A stretch of DNA of 22,572 nucleotides from G020353235 sp964569555 (GCA_964569555.1 CAZMTT010000015.1:1-22572); one strand, 5' to 3'; numbered from the stretch's first letter, positions 14,509 through 21,404 are shown. A program made the numbers and translations. The notes: generated from the letters alone by a model not told the origin.

Positions 14509-15153
14509 ATGACGCTCAATGAGGTTATCACTGGGGGCGGGGCGGTAATTCTAGGCTATCTGATTGGCTCCATCCCGTCAGCCTACATTGCCACCCGTCT
14601 GGTAACCGGCAAGGACATCCGCCATCTGGGGGGAGGCAATGTCGGCGGCTTGAACACGGCACGCGAGGTCGGCTTCCTGCCCGGGCTGCTGGTCGGTATC
14701 GTTGACCTGGGCAAAGGCAGCGCCGCCGTAGCCATCGCCCACTGGCTGCTGGACTTATCCCTCGTGCCGGTGCTGCTCACCGGACTGGCGGCCGTGGCCG
14801 GGCATAACTGGATGGTCTGGCTAAAATTCAGCGGGGGCAAGGGGATGGGGGCGGCGGTAGGCGCCCTGCTGGTGGTGATGCCGGTCTACGGCTACTGGCT
14901 GGGACTGGTGATTTTCCTCGGTATCGTTTTCACCCTCTACGCCATCACCCGCAACATTGCCTTCGCTATGGGTCTGGCGCTGCTTTTTCTGCCCCTGATA
15001 GTCTGGCTGGGCACCGGATCGGGAACGGCGACCATCTTTGCCGTTATTTTGGGGCTTATCATCTCGGCCAAGTTCTTCCCCACCGCCCGAGCCGCCTGGG
15101 TCAAAACAGAGCATAAGTGGGACTTTGTCTTTGACCGGAGCAAGAAAAGATAG
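14509..15153 (+). CDS. plsY: PlsY-type acyl-phosphate:glycerol-3-phosphate acyltransferase
   Basis: PlsY transfers an acyl group from acyl-phosphate to glycerol-3-phosphate, the first step of phospholipid synthesis in most bacteria, in the inner membrane. The 214-residue protein has about five hydrophobic segments. Family motifs appear in order: YLIGSIPSAYIATRL, GGGNVGGLNTAREVG, then GHNWMVWLKFSGGKGMGAAVG (phosphate-binding GGKG). Two are altered: the usual SGNxGATN is GGNVGGLN, and PVF in the third motif is MVW. The catalytic role is therefore likely but less certain than for a canonical PlsY. A GGAAG ribosome-binding site supports the ATG. It is probably cotranscribed with ilvE and ends base-to-base against the convergent aldolase gene. 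Confidence 0.88.
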   Translation: MTLNEVITGGGAVILGYLIGSIPSAYIATRLVTGKDIRHLGGGNVGGLNTAREVGFLPGLLVGIVDLGKGSAAVAIAHWLLDLSLVPVLLTGLAAVAGHNWMVWLKFSGGKGMGAAVGALLVVMPVYGYWLGLVIFLGIVFTLYAITRNIAFAMGLALLFLPLIVWLGTGSGTATIFAVILGLIISAKFFPTARAAWVKTEHKWDFVFDRSKKR

Positions 15154-15723
15154 CTAACTGCCCGCCGAAGCCACCTTGAGTGACTTTAGGAGGAAAAGAA
15201 TGCGGCTGCTCTGCTCCATGGTGGTGGTTGAGTTAAGGGCTTCCTCCAGCAGCTGACCGATGGCGAAGCTACCGTGGCCGCGAACCATCACAATGCGGCA
15301 CTGCTTGAGCGAGCCGGCAATCAGGTCAGCCAGACCGCCCACCCTTACCTCCTCCTGCCAGCCGAGGACAGGGACCTGCCCCACGATAGCCGAACCCTCG
15401 GCGTCACTGGGCACAATCTCGGTTTCAGTTAGTGACAGGGCAATGGTGTGGGGCGGGTGGGCATGGACAACGGCCAGGGCCGGGGTCTGCTGATAGATGG
15501 CGCGATGGACGGCCAGTTCTACCGAGGCCAGGGGTGTGGCCCGGTCGTTCTTATTTATCCCGGTCTCAATCAAATCGTGTTCCTGCAGACAGCCCAGCCG
15601 ACAACCACGGCGGGTAATTATAATCCGGTCTCCCAACCTGATACTGAGGTCTCCACTACTGGAAGAGACCATCCCCCGCGCAAACAGGTCATGCCCCGTA
15701 GTCTGAAACTGTCCTAAAAGCAC
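15154..15723 (-). CDS. Class II aldolase/adducin-family protein
   Basis: The 189-residue protein is an AraD/FucA-type class II aldolase or epimerase. The zinc ligands are visible in VVHAHPPHTIALS (H-x-H), and the third histidine in VMVRGHGSFAIG. SSGDLSIRL corresponds to the phosphate/hydroxyl-binding GN/GDxS loop, and EGSAIVG follows. Members cleave or epimerise sugar phosphates (fuculose-1-phosphate, ribulose-5-phosphate, methylthioribulose-1-phosphate); the exact substrate cannot be named. Translation appears to start at GTG 15723 with GAGGGAG nearby. The N-terminus is about 10 residues shorter than usual. A minus-strand promoter (15767-15794) faces away from the LsrF-type operon, so the two units may be coregulated. 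The stop codon abuts plsY. Confidence 0.88.
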   Translation of the reverse strand: MLLGQFQTTGHDLFARGMVSSSSGDLSIRLGDRIIITRRGCRLGCLQEHDLIETGINKNDRATPLASVELAVHRAIYQQTPALAVVHAHPPHTIALSLTETEIVPSDAEGSAIVGQVPVLGWQEEVRVGGLADLIAGSLKQCRIVMVRGHGSFAIGQLLEEALNSTTTMEQSSRILFLLKSLKVASAGS

Positions 15724-15766
15724 GACTCCCTCAACTCCGGCTTCAGCCTAGCTATCTCACCATAAG

Positions 15767-15794
15767 ACTATGCTGATTAATAACTGTTTGTCAA
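15767..15794 (-). promoter_or_regulatory. Promoter of the class II aldolase gene
   Basis: On the minus strand: a perfect TTGACA (15789-15794), 16-bp spacer and CATAGT (15767-15772). It predicts a leader of about 37 nt and is divergent from the LsrF-type gene. Confidence 0.55.
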
Positions 15795-15811
15795 ATAAAT
15801 CAAATCAATAC

Positions 15812-15867
15812 CATTGGTCAATGTCTTATAGTATAATGTCAAAGCTGGTCTCTTCAATATTGACCAA
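15812..15867 (+). promoter_or_regulatory. LsrF-gene promoter flanked by paired palindromic sites
   Basis: A TATAAT (15832-15837) has no good -35 at the proper distance. It is bracketed by TTGGTCAAT (15814-15822) and its exact reverse complement ATTGACCAA (15859-15867). Each half is itself palindromic: CATTG-GT-CAATG (15813-15824 region) and TCAATATTGA (15854-15863). The arrangement looks like a pair of operators for a dimeric regulator around a weak promoter. Confidence 0.55.
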
Positions 15868-15891
15868 AAACGAGAAAAGGGGGATTACCCG

Positions 15892-16695
15892 ATGCAATGG
15901 GGAATGGCAAACCGGCTGGCCCAGCTCATCCAGGCTGATGGGCACGCCCTATTTTTGCCCGTAGACCACGGCTATTTTCAGGGTCCGACCCAAAAACTGG
16001 AAGTGCCGCGTCAAACTATTGAGCCACTCCTGCCCTATGCGGATGCCCTTTTCATTACCCGGGGGGTACTGCGCTCATCAGTTGACCCCGACCATGCCAA
16101 ACCGGTTATACTCCGCGTTTCCGGCGGCACCAGTATGGTGGGCAAAGACCTGGCTAACGAAGGGCTGACCACCTCTATGGAGGAAGCGCTCCGCCTGAAC
16201 GCCTCGGCAGTCGGCATTTCTGTTTTTGTCGGCAGCGACTATGAGAAGGAGACACTGTTAAATCTAGCCAGGCTGGTTGACGAGGGGGAGAGATATGGCA
16301 TACCGGTAATGGCGGTCACCGCCGTGGGCCGGGAAATGGAAAAGAGGGATGCCCGCTATCTGGCCCTCGCCTGCCGCATCGCCGCCGAGCTGGGGGCGCG
16401 GGTGGTGAAGACCTACTGGTGCCCAAACTTTGAGAAAGTAGTCACCGGCTGCCCGGTGCCGGTAGTGATGGCCGGCGGTCCCCATGTCAATACCGAGCTT
16501 GAGGTTTTTGAATTCGTCCATGATGGCCTGGAGAAGGGGTCAATCGGCGTTAATCTGGGCCGGAATATCTGGCAGAATGATTTCCCGGTAGCCATGATCA
16601 AGGCAATAAGAGCCCTGGTTCACCAGAAGGCAACCCCGAAAGAAGCCCAGGAAATATACGATAGCGAAAAGGGTAAGGGAAAAAAGCGCTCATGA
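15892..16695 (+). CDS. LsrF/FbaB-type class I aldolase
   Basis: This 267-residue TIM-barrel protein belongs to the DhnA/FbaB/LsrF group (class I, Schiff-base aldolases). The resemblance to E. coli LsrF, the thiolase acting on phospho-AI-2 breakdown product, is clear in WGMANRL, LPVDHGYFQGPT (LsrF: LAFDHGYFQGP), FITRGVLRS, MAVTAVGREM and GVNLGRNIWQNDFPVAMIKA. The Schiff-base lysine is probably K173 (VVKTYW), with D25 and H26 in the DHG motif. No lsrK, lsrG or AI-2 transporter is nearby, so the substrate may instead be another phosphoketose. The ribosome-binding site AAGGGGGGA supports the ATG. The 3' end overlaps the dehydrogenase gene by 4 bp (ATGA), implying a two-step pathway. Confidence 0.88.
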   Translation: MQWGMANRLAQLIQADGHALFLPVDHGYFQGPTQKLEVPRQTIEPLLPYADALFITRGVLRSSVDPDHAKPVILRVSGGTSMVGKDLANEGLTTSMEEALRLNASAVGISVFVGSDYEKETLLNLARLVDEGERYGIPVMAVTAVGREMEKRDARYLALACRIAAELGARVVKTYWCPNFEKVVTGCPVPVVMAGGPHVNTELEVFEFVHDGLEKGSIGVNLGRNIWQNDFPVAMIKAIRALVHQKATPKEAQEIYDSEKGKGKKRS

Positions 16696-17744
16696 GCAGC
16701 GTGAGGCGAAACCGCATGCGCGTTGCCATGTGGTATAACAACCGCGATGTGCGCGTGGAAGAGATACCCATCCCCCAAATCGGCCCCGGTGAGATACTGA
16801 TGCGCATAGAGGCCTGCGGCATCTGCGGCAGCGATGTCATGGAGTGGTACCGCCTCGACCGGGCGCCGCTGGTGCTGGGGCACGAAGTTGGCGGGCAAAT
16901 TGTGGCGGTGGGGGAGGGGGTGGAGCGCTATAAAGAGGGCGACCGCATATCAGCTGCCCACCATGTCCCCTGCAACACCTGCCACTACTGCCGCTACGGC
17001 CATCATACCGCCTGCCAGACGCTGCGGGAGACCAACTTTGACCCCGGCGGTCTGGCTGAATATTTAAGGCTGCCCGCCATCAATGTTGACTACGGCGTGT
17101 TTTTACTTCCCGACCATGTGTCTTATGAAGAAGCCACTTTTATCGAGCCGCTCGCCTGCATCCTGCGCGGGCAGATGGTAGCCCGAATGCAGCCCGGTTT
17201 AAGCGTGCTGGTCATCGGCAGCGGTCTCTCCGGACTGCTCCATATCCAGCTCGCCAGCACCCTGGGGGCAGCCCGGGTAATCGCCACCGATGTCAATGAC
17301 TACCGGCTCAAAGCAGCCCGAAAGCTGGGGGCTGAGGCGACCATTCATGCCGAAGAGGATGTGCCGGCCCGCCTGCGCGAGCTGAATGAAGGCCGCCCGG
17401 CTGACCTGGTGATAGTCTGCACCGGGGCGACCTCAGCCATCAGTCAGGCCTTAAAGTCGGTGGACCGAGGGGGCACAGTGCTCTTCTTTGCCCCCACCGA
17501 CGCCGGTGCCACCGTTCCCCTTTCTATTAACGAGCTCTTCTGGCGTAATGACATCACCCTGACCACATCCTACGCCGGCAGCCCGGCAGACTACCAGGCG
17601 GCGCTGGAAATAATTCAGATGGGCACCATCCCGGTAAGCGAGATGATTACCCACCGTCTGTCTCTGGCAGAGACCGAATTGGGCTTTCAGCTGGTGGCTA
17701 ATGCCGGGGACTGCCTGAAGGTGATTATTGAACCGCAGCGGTAA
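16692..17744 (+). CDS. Zinc-dependent alcohol (polyol) dehydrogenase
   Basis: This is a medium-chain dehydrogenase of the sorbitol/threonine dehydrogenase type, 350 residues. The catalytic zinc site is C42 (ACGICGSD), H64-E65 (GHE) and probably E152 (IEPLAC). The structural zinc is C94-x2-C97-x2-C100-x7-C108. The Rossmann fold has GSGLSGLLH (176-184) and the acidic residue D200 at the end of the second strand, predicting NAD rather than NADP. It presumably oxidises a secondary alcohol of a sugar or polyol, or reduces the matching ketone. ATG 16692 overlaps the aldolase stop; ATG 16716 (MRVAMWY) may be the true start because homologues usually begin there. It ends 13 bp before the convergent lexA. 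Confidence 0.93.
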   Translation: MSSVRRNRMRVAMWYNNRDVRVEEIPIPQIGPGEILMRIEACGICGSDVMEWYRLDRAPLVLGHEVGGQIVAVGEGVERYKEGDRISAAHHVPCNTCHYCRYGHHTACQTLRETNFDPGGLAEYLRLPAINVDYGVFLLPDHVSYEEATFIEPLACILRGQMVARMQPGLSVLVIGSGLSGLLHIQLASTLGAARVIATDVNDYRLKAARKLGAEATIHAEEDVPARLRELNEGRPADLVIVCTGATSAISQALKSVDRGGTVLFFAPTDAGATVPLSINELFWRNDITLTTSYAGSPADYQAALEIIQMGTIPVSEMITHRLSLAETELGFQLVANAGDCLKVIIEPQR

Positions 17745-17757
17745 ATAAAATAGCTAG

Positions 17758-18396
17758 CTACGCCAGCTCCCTGATGACGGCAATCACCCTGCCCTGAATT
17801 TCAATATTATCCGGCTCGGCATATATCGGCTGCATCTGGCGGTTGGCCGGCTGGAGCCGGATACGCCCCGGCTCACTGTAGATTTTTTTCAGGGTGACTT
17901 CTTTCTCCGCCTTCAGCCATACCGCCGCCGTTTCCCCGTTCTCGACCACACTGGTAGACTGCATCAGGATAATATCGCCGTCATTAATGAGGGCATCCAC
18001 CATTGACCAGCCCTTCACTTTGAGGGCGTAAACCCCCGGCCGCCCCTTGACCAGATCGGCGGGCATATCCAGCATATCGGCGCCAGCGGTAACATCCCAG
18101 GTATCCGGGGTCGGCACCGGTATCGGCTCACCGGCCGCAATCAGACCGATAACCGGCACCTGAAGCCGATGCCCCCCGGCCAGGCGGGGCAGTAACTCAA
18201 GGCCACGCGATATCTCGGGGTGGCGGCGCAGATAGCCCTCCCGTTCCAGTATGTCCAGGTTATAGTCCACCACCGAGGTCGAGCTGATATGGCACGCCGT
18301 CACGATATCCCTGACCGTGGGCGGGTAGCCATTATCGGCCACAAAGCGGTGAATGAAATCAATGATTTTCGCCTGCTTGGCAGATAGTATTTTCAC
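17758..18396 (-). CDS. lexA: LexA, SOS-response repressor
   Basis: LexA represses DNA-repair genes and cleaves itself when RecA is activated by damage. The N-terminal winged-helix domain (KQAKIIDFIHRFVADNGYPPTVRDIVTACHISSTSVVDYNLDILEREGYL) is followed by the S24 protease domain. The Ala-Gly cleavage site is at A88-G89 (LIAAGEPIP), the nucleophile S131 lies in KGWSMVD, and the general-base lysine is K170 (EVTLKK). All key residues are intact. I chose GTG 18396, which gives the usual MKILSAKQ start and a GGGG ribosome-binding site; TTG 18408 adds four residues. A perfect SOS box (18417-18430) just downstream of its own -10 indicates autoregulation. Confidence 0.95.
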   Translation of the reverse strand: MKILSAKQAKIIDFIHRFVADNGYPPTVRDIVTACHISSTSVVDYNLDILEREGYLRRHPEISRGLELLPRLAGGHRLQVPVIGLIAAGEPIPVPTPDTWDVTAGADMLDMPADLVKGRPGVYALKVKGWSMVDALINDGDIILMQSTSVVENGETAAVWLKAEKEVTLKKIYSEPGRIRLQPANRQMQPIYAEPDNIEIQGRVIAVIRELA

Positions 18397-18416
18397 CGGT
18401 AACCCCAATCGCTATG

Positions 18417-18430
18417 AGAACGTTTGTTCT
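18417..18430. promoter_or_regulatory. SOS (LexA) box, perfect palindrome
   Basis: AGAAC-GTTT-GTTCT is a perfect 5-bp inverted repeat of the GAAC-N4-GTTC type used by Gram-positive-style LexA proteins. It sits between the lexA -10 (18436-18441) and the start codon, over the likely transcription start, so bound LexA would block its own promoter. Confidence 0.85.
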
Positions 18431-18435
18431 ATAAA

Positions 18436-18464
18436 ATAATAAAATAGTCCCCCCCATTTGTCAA
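18436..18464 (-). promoter_or_regulatory. lexA promoter
   Basis: On the minus strand: perfect TTGACA (18459-18464), 17-bp spacer and TATTAT (18436-18441). The -35 falls inside the loop of the rpsT terminator hairpin (18446-18479). Confidence 0.75.
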
Positions 18465-18479
18465 TAGCTGGGTGGGACT
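18446..18479 (-). terminator. Terminator after rpsT, overlapping the lexA promoter
   Basis: On the minus strand AGTCCCACCC (18470-18479) pairs with GGGGGGGACT (18446-18455), 9 of 10 pairs, around a 14-base loop, followed by ATTTTATTATTTT. It begins just after the rpsT stop codon. The T-rich tail doubles as the lexA -10 region. Confidence 0.65.
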
Positions 18480-18482
18480 TAA

Positions 18483-18764
18483 TTATTCCGCCGGGGGTAG
18501 AGCCTTGGCCTGGTTTAGCTTGTTCATCAATCGCGCTTTGCGCCGGGCGGCGTTATTGGCGTGAAGAATCCCCTTCTCCACCGCCTTATCCAGCGACCTG
18601 AGCGCGGTTACCACCGCCGCTTCAGCTGACTCCATCTCACCAGAAAAGATAAACTTCTCTGCCTTGGTGATGTTGGTCTTGCACTGACTGAGCACCGACT
18701 TGTTTCTCAGCTGCCTCTTTTCAACCTGACGCACCCGTTTCTGGGCTGATTTAATCTGTGGCAA
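18483..18764 (-). CDS. rpsT: 30S ribosomal protein S20
   Basis: S20 binds 16S rRNA at the base of the body of the 30S subunit and helps early assembly. The 93-residue protein is a basic three-helix bundle with the usual family features: the N-terminal KSAQKRVRQVEKRQLRNKSVLSQCKT and the later GILHANNAARRKARLMNKL. The start codon is TTG (18762-18764), confirmed by a perfect AGGAGG (18771-18776) at correct spacing; no ATG or GTG fits. E. coli rpsT also starts with UUG, where the weak codon takes part in autoregulation by S20. It lies 25 bp downstream of the RSH gene and is followed by its own terminator. Confidence 0.95.
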   Translation of the reverse strand: MPQIKSAQKRVRQVEKRQLRNKSVLSQCKTNITKAEKFIFSGEMESAEAAVVTALRSLDKAVEKGILHANNAARRKARLMNKLNQAKALPPAE

Positions 18765-18789
18765 TATTTACCTCCTGAAACGCTTTTAT

Positions 18790-20958
18790 TTAACTGCTCT
18801 TCTTGGGTTTGGTTTTGCCGACCACCTCATCCCCCACCCGGCTGACGCCGATTACCGCCCTCGCCCCCTCAATCCTGACCAGGAGCCGGCTCAGCTGAGC
18901 CAGGTCCTTTACATCCAGGGTGAGGAAGGTTGAGGTGGTGTAGTCCTCATGATTGGTGAAGTTTACCGCGACGATGTTAATCTTCTCCTCAGCCACAATG
19001 GTGGTGATGTCCCTGATTAATCCTACCCTATCCCAGGCCTTAACCTCAACACTCACCGGATATACCGAATCGGTCGGCTCCCAATCTGCCGGAACCAGCC
19101 TTGCCTTCTCACTCTCGTAAATCACATTATAGCAATCCTGGCGGTGGATGGTTACCCCCCGCCCCCGGGTAACATAACCCGTAATCTTATCGCCGGGCAC
19201 GGGGTGACAGCACTGGGCGAGATGGGTAACCAGATTCCCCTCCCCCAGTACCCGCACCGCTGACGGTGCTGGCGCCGGCGCCACTTCGGGTATCGGCTTG
19301 GCGGGCGCCTGCTGGGCGGCTAACTTTATCGCCACCTGGTGGGTGGTGATTTCGCCACAGCCAATCGCGGCCAGAAAATCGTTCAGGTTACTGTGATAGA
19401 AGAGATGAGCCAGTTCCTCGCGCTCTACTTCCACCCCCAGATGCCGTAACTCCTTCTCCAGAAGCTGACGCCCCCGCTCGATATTCTCCGCCCGCTCCTG
19501 CCGCTTGAACCACTGCCTTATCTTGGTCTTGGCCTGAGAGGTCTTGATATAGCCCAGATGGGGGTTCAGCCAGTCCCGGCTCGGTCCCTTCGCCCCCTTG
19601 GAGGTCATAATATCAATCACATCACCGTTATTGAGCTGATAATTAAGCGGCACCAGCCGGCTATTAACCTTGGCCCCGGTACAGCGGTGCCCCAGCTCAG
19701 TGTGGACCTGATAGGCAAAATCGAGGGGGGTGGAGCCCTTGGGTAAATCTTTTATCTCCCCCTTGGGGGTGTAAACAAAGACCTGGTCAATAAATATGTC
19801 GGTCTTGACCGACTCCAGAAACTCCTCGGCACCGCTCAGCTCACGGTGCCAGTCAATTAGCTGGCGCAGCCAGGCTACCCTATCTTCAAAGTGCATGTCT
19901 TTGCGGCCACCCTCTTTGTAGCGCCAGTGAGCGGCTATCCCGTACTCGGCGATATGGTGCATATCGCGGGTGCGAATCTGAATTTCCAGCGGGGTCGTGC
20001 CCTGGCACATCACCGCGGTATGCAGCGACTGATAGCCGTTCGGCTTGGGGTTGGCAATGTAGTCATCAAAGGCTTCGGGTATCGGGCGCCACAGGCTGTG
20101 TATCACCCCCATGGCGGTATAACAATCGGACACGCTGTCCACCAGCACCCGCAGGGCGAGCAGGTCATGGATATCATTAAAGTGCTTGCCCAGGGCGGCG
20201 TAACGCTCCATTTTCTGGTGGATGCTGTAGATGTGTTTCGGCCGGCCTGACATTTCGGCTTTGAGACCAGCCTTATCAAACTCGACTCTTAGAATCTCAC
20301 TTACCTTGGTAATGAAGCTCTCCCGCTGGGTGCGCCGGGCGGTAACCAGCTGGGTAAGGCGATGGTATCTCTCCGGTTCGAGATAGGAGAAAGCCAAATC
20401 TTCCAGCTGCCACTTCAGCTCGCCTATCCCCAGACGATGGGCCAAGGGGGCGTATATCTCCAGTGTCTCCTGAGCTACGCTGAGCTGTTTCTCGGCGGGC
20501 AGGGCGTCCAGAGTGCGCATGTTATGCAACCGGTCGGCGAGCTTGATGAAGACCACGCGCAGGTCTTCAGCCATGGCCAGCAGCATCTTCCTCAGGTTCT
20601 CCGCCTGGGCTTCTTTGGTCATTGCCTCCGGTGCCTGCCGTGCCGCCCTCGCCAATTTGGTGGTGCCGTCAACCAGCCTGGCTATCTCGGCACCAAACTT
20701 GGCTTCAATCGTGGCCACCGGTATCTGGCAGTTCTCCGGAATGTCATGGAGCAGGGCGGCGACCAGAGAGCTGGCATCAAGCTGAAGCCCGGCCAGAATC
20801 ATGGCCGTCTGCAAGGGGTGGTTTAAATAAGGCTCGCCTGACTTACGCATCTGCCCCTGGTGGGCTTCGGCGGCAAAATTATAGGCGTCTTCCACCAGAG
20901 CTACCTTCTCTGGAGGCAGATATTCCCGAGCCTTAGCCAAGAGTTCGCTGAAATCCAT
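18790..20958 (-). CDS. RelA/SpoT-family (p)ppGpp enzyme (long RSH)
   Basis: This 722-residue long RSH protein makes, and perhaps degrades, (p)ppGpp, the stringent-response alarmone. Domains in order are HD hydrolase (about 20-180), synthetase (240-350), TGS (395-455), helical, zinc-finger (CCHPVPGD) and ACT (650-722). Hydrolase ligands H47, H71, D72 and D142 are present, but the usual HDxxED is HDIPEN (N76). In the synthetase the bifunctional RFKD motif is replaced by AFDD (296-299), as in RelA's acidic EFDD. The mix suggests a RelA-like, synthetase-biased enzyme, although hydrolysis is not excluded. ATG 20958 is chosen because a good promoter (20995-21023) lies upstream; an upstream in-frame start at 21009 would precede transcription. 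rpsT follows 25 bp downstream. Confidence 0.93.
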   Translation of the reverse strand: MDFSELLAKAREYLPPEKVALVEDAYNFAAEAHQGQMRKSGEPYLNHPLQTAMILAGLQLDASSLVAALLHDIPENCQIPVATIEAKFGAEIARLVDGTTKLARAARQAPEAMTKEAQAENLRKMLLAMAEDLRVVFIKLADRLHNMRTLDALPAEKQLSVAQETLEIYAPLAHRLGIGELKWQLEDLAFSYLEPERYHRLTQLVTARRTQRESFITKVSEILRVEFDKAGLKAEMSGRPKHIYSIHQKMERYAALGKHFNDIHDLLALRVLVDSVSDCYTAMGVIHSLWRPIPEAFDDYIANPKPNGYQSLHTAVMCQGTTPLEIQIRTRDMHHIAEYGIAAHWRYKEGGRKDMHFEDRVAWLRQLIDWHRELSGAEEFLESVKTDIFIDQVFVYTPKGEIKDLPKGSTPLDFAYQVHTELGHRCTGAKVNSRLVPLNYQLNNGDVIDIMTSKGAKGPSRDWLNPHLGYIKTSQAKTKIRQWFKRQERAENIERGRQLLEKELRHLGVEVEREELAHLFYHSNLNDFLAAIGCGEITTHQVAIKLAAQQAPAKPIPEVAPAPAPSAVRVLGEGNLVTHLAQCCHPVPGDKITGYVTRGRGVTIHRQDCYNVIYESEKARLVPADWEPTDSVYPVSVEVKAWDRVGLIRDITTIVAEEKINIVAVNFTNHEDYTTSTFLTLDVKDLAQLSRLLVRIEGARAVIGVSRVGDEVVGKTKPKKSS

Positions 20959-20994
20959 CGCTCCCCACCACCAACCCGGATTTGGGGTATTTTC

Positions 20995-21023
20995 AGTATA
21001 GCCCAACACGATACTGGTGTAAA
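20995..21023 (-). promoter_or_regulatory. Promoter of the RSH gene
   Basis: On the minus strand: TTTACA (21018-21023), 17-bp spacer and TATACT (20995-21000). Transcription would start near 20988, giving a leader of about 30 nt before ATG 20958 and excluding the longer reading frame. Confidence 0.7.
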
Positions 21024-21052
21024 ATATGCCTTTTCATTGTACAAATGGGGTA

Positions 21053-21081
21053 TTGACAATCATATACGACAGAACTAGACT
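21053..21081 (+). promoter_or_regulatory. Promoter of the DUF1508-ACT operon
   Basis: Perfect TTGACA (21053-21058), 17-bp spacer and TAGACT (21076-21081). The predicted start, about 21088, falls just upstream of the first copy of the structured leader repeat (21094). Confidence 0.7.
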
Positions 21082-21093
21082 CCAACTATCAAG

Positions 21094-21172
21094 GCTGAGG
21101 CAGGGAAGATGGGCTAAATTAAGGGCACTGGAAACCGCTGGTTTGTGGCGGTGGATGGTGCCTTTTTTAGTT
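21094..21172 (+). repeat. Structured leader repeat, copy 1 (terminator-like)
   Basis: This 79-nt element lies in the 5' leader of the DUF1508 gene. A GCTGAGGCAGGGAAGATGG box (21094-21112) is followed by the outer stem GGGCACT/GGTGCCT (21123-21129, 21157-21163), a 27-nt interior holding CCGCTG/CGGTGG, and a T run (21163-21168). The same pattern recurs at 21789-21866 and 22432-22480. It can act as an attenuator before the gene. Confidence 0.7.
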
Positions 21173-21195
21173 TTTATAGAAAGGAGGTAAGAACA

Positions 21196-21381
21196 ATGGC
21201 GGCAACATTTGAGCTATTCCAAGACCGTGAAGGAGAATATCGGTGGAGGCTTCGCCACGAAAATGGACAAGTAATTGCTGATTCAGGTGAGGGTTACACG
21301 ACGAAAGACAACGCGATAAATGGAATCGAATCTGTTAAAGAAAACGCAGCGACAGCCCCTATAGAGGACAAAACTAGCTGA
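21196..21381 (+). CDS. DUF1508 (YegP-like) small protein
   Basis: This 61-residue protein is one YegP/DUF1508 repeat: FELFQDREGEYRWRLRHENGQVIADSGEGYTTKDNAINGIESVKENA. The family is small, mostly beta, and found alone or as tandem repeats in many bacteria. Its biochemical role is not established, although members are often linked to stress or phage resistance in annotation. A strong ribosome-binding site (AAGGAGG, 21181-21187) decides ATG 21196; an in-frame ATG at 21145 lies inside the leader hairpin and is unlikely to be used. The ACT-domain gene begins 23 bp downstream, so the two probably share a message whose leader contains repeat copy 1. Confidence 0.9.
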   Translation: MAATFELFQDREGEYRWRLRHENGQVIADSGEGYTTKDNAINGIESVKENAATAPIEDKTS

Positions 21382-21404
21382 ACTAATCTAAAAGGAGGTG
21401 AAAA

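Noticed and set aside
17751..17760. Palindrome TAGCTAGCTA between the dehydrogenase and lexA genes
   Set aside because: It is explained by neighbouring stop codons on the two strands and is too short for a terminator.
20959..21009. Longer start for the RSH protein at 21009
   Set aside because: The -10 element of the RSH promoter (20995-21000) lies inside this segment, so it would not be transcribed as coding leader.
21123..21168. T-box riboswitch, because TGGAAACCGCTGG resembles the T-box TGGNACCGCG
   Set aside because: Only about 35 nt precede it after the predicted start, too little for a specifier stem I, there is an extra A in the motif, and the downstream gene is not a synthetase or amino-acid gene.
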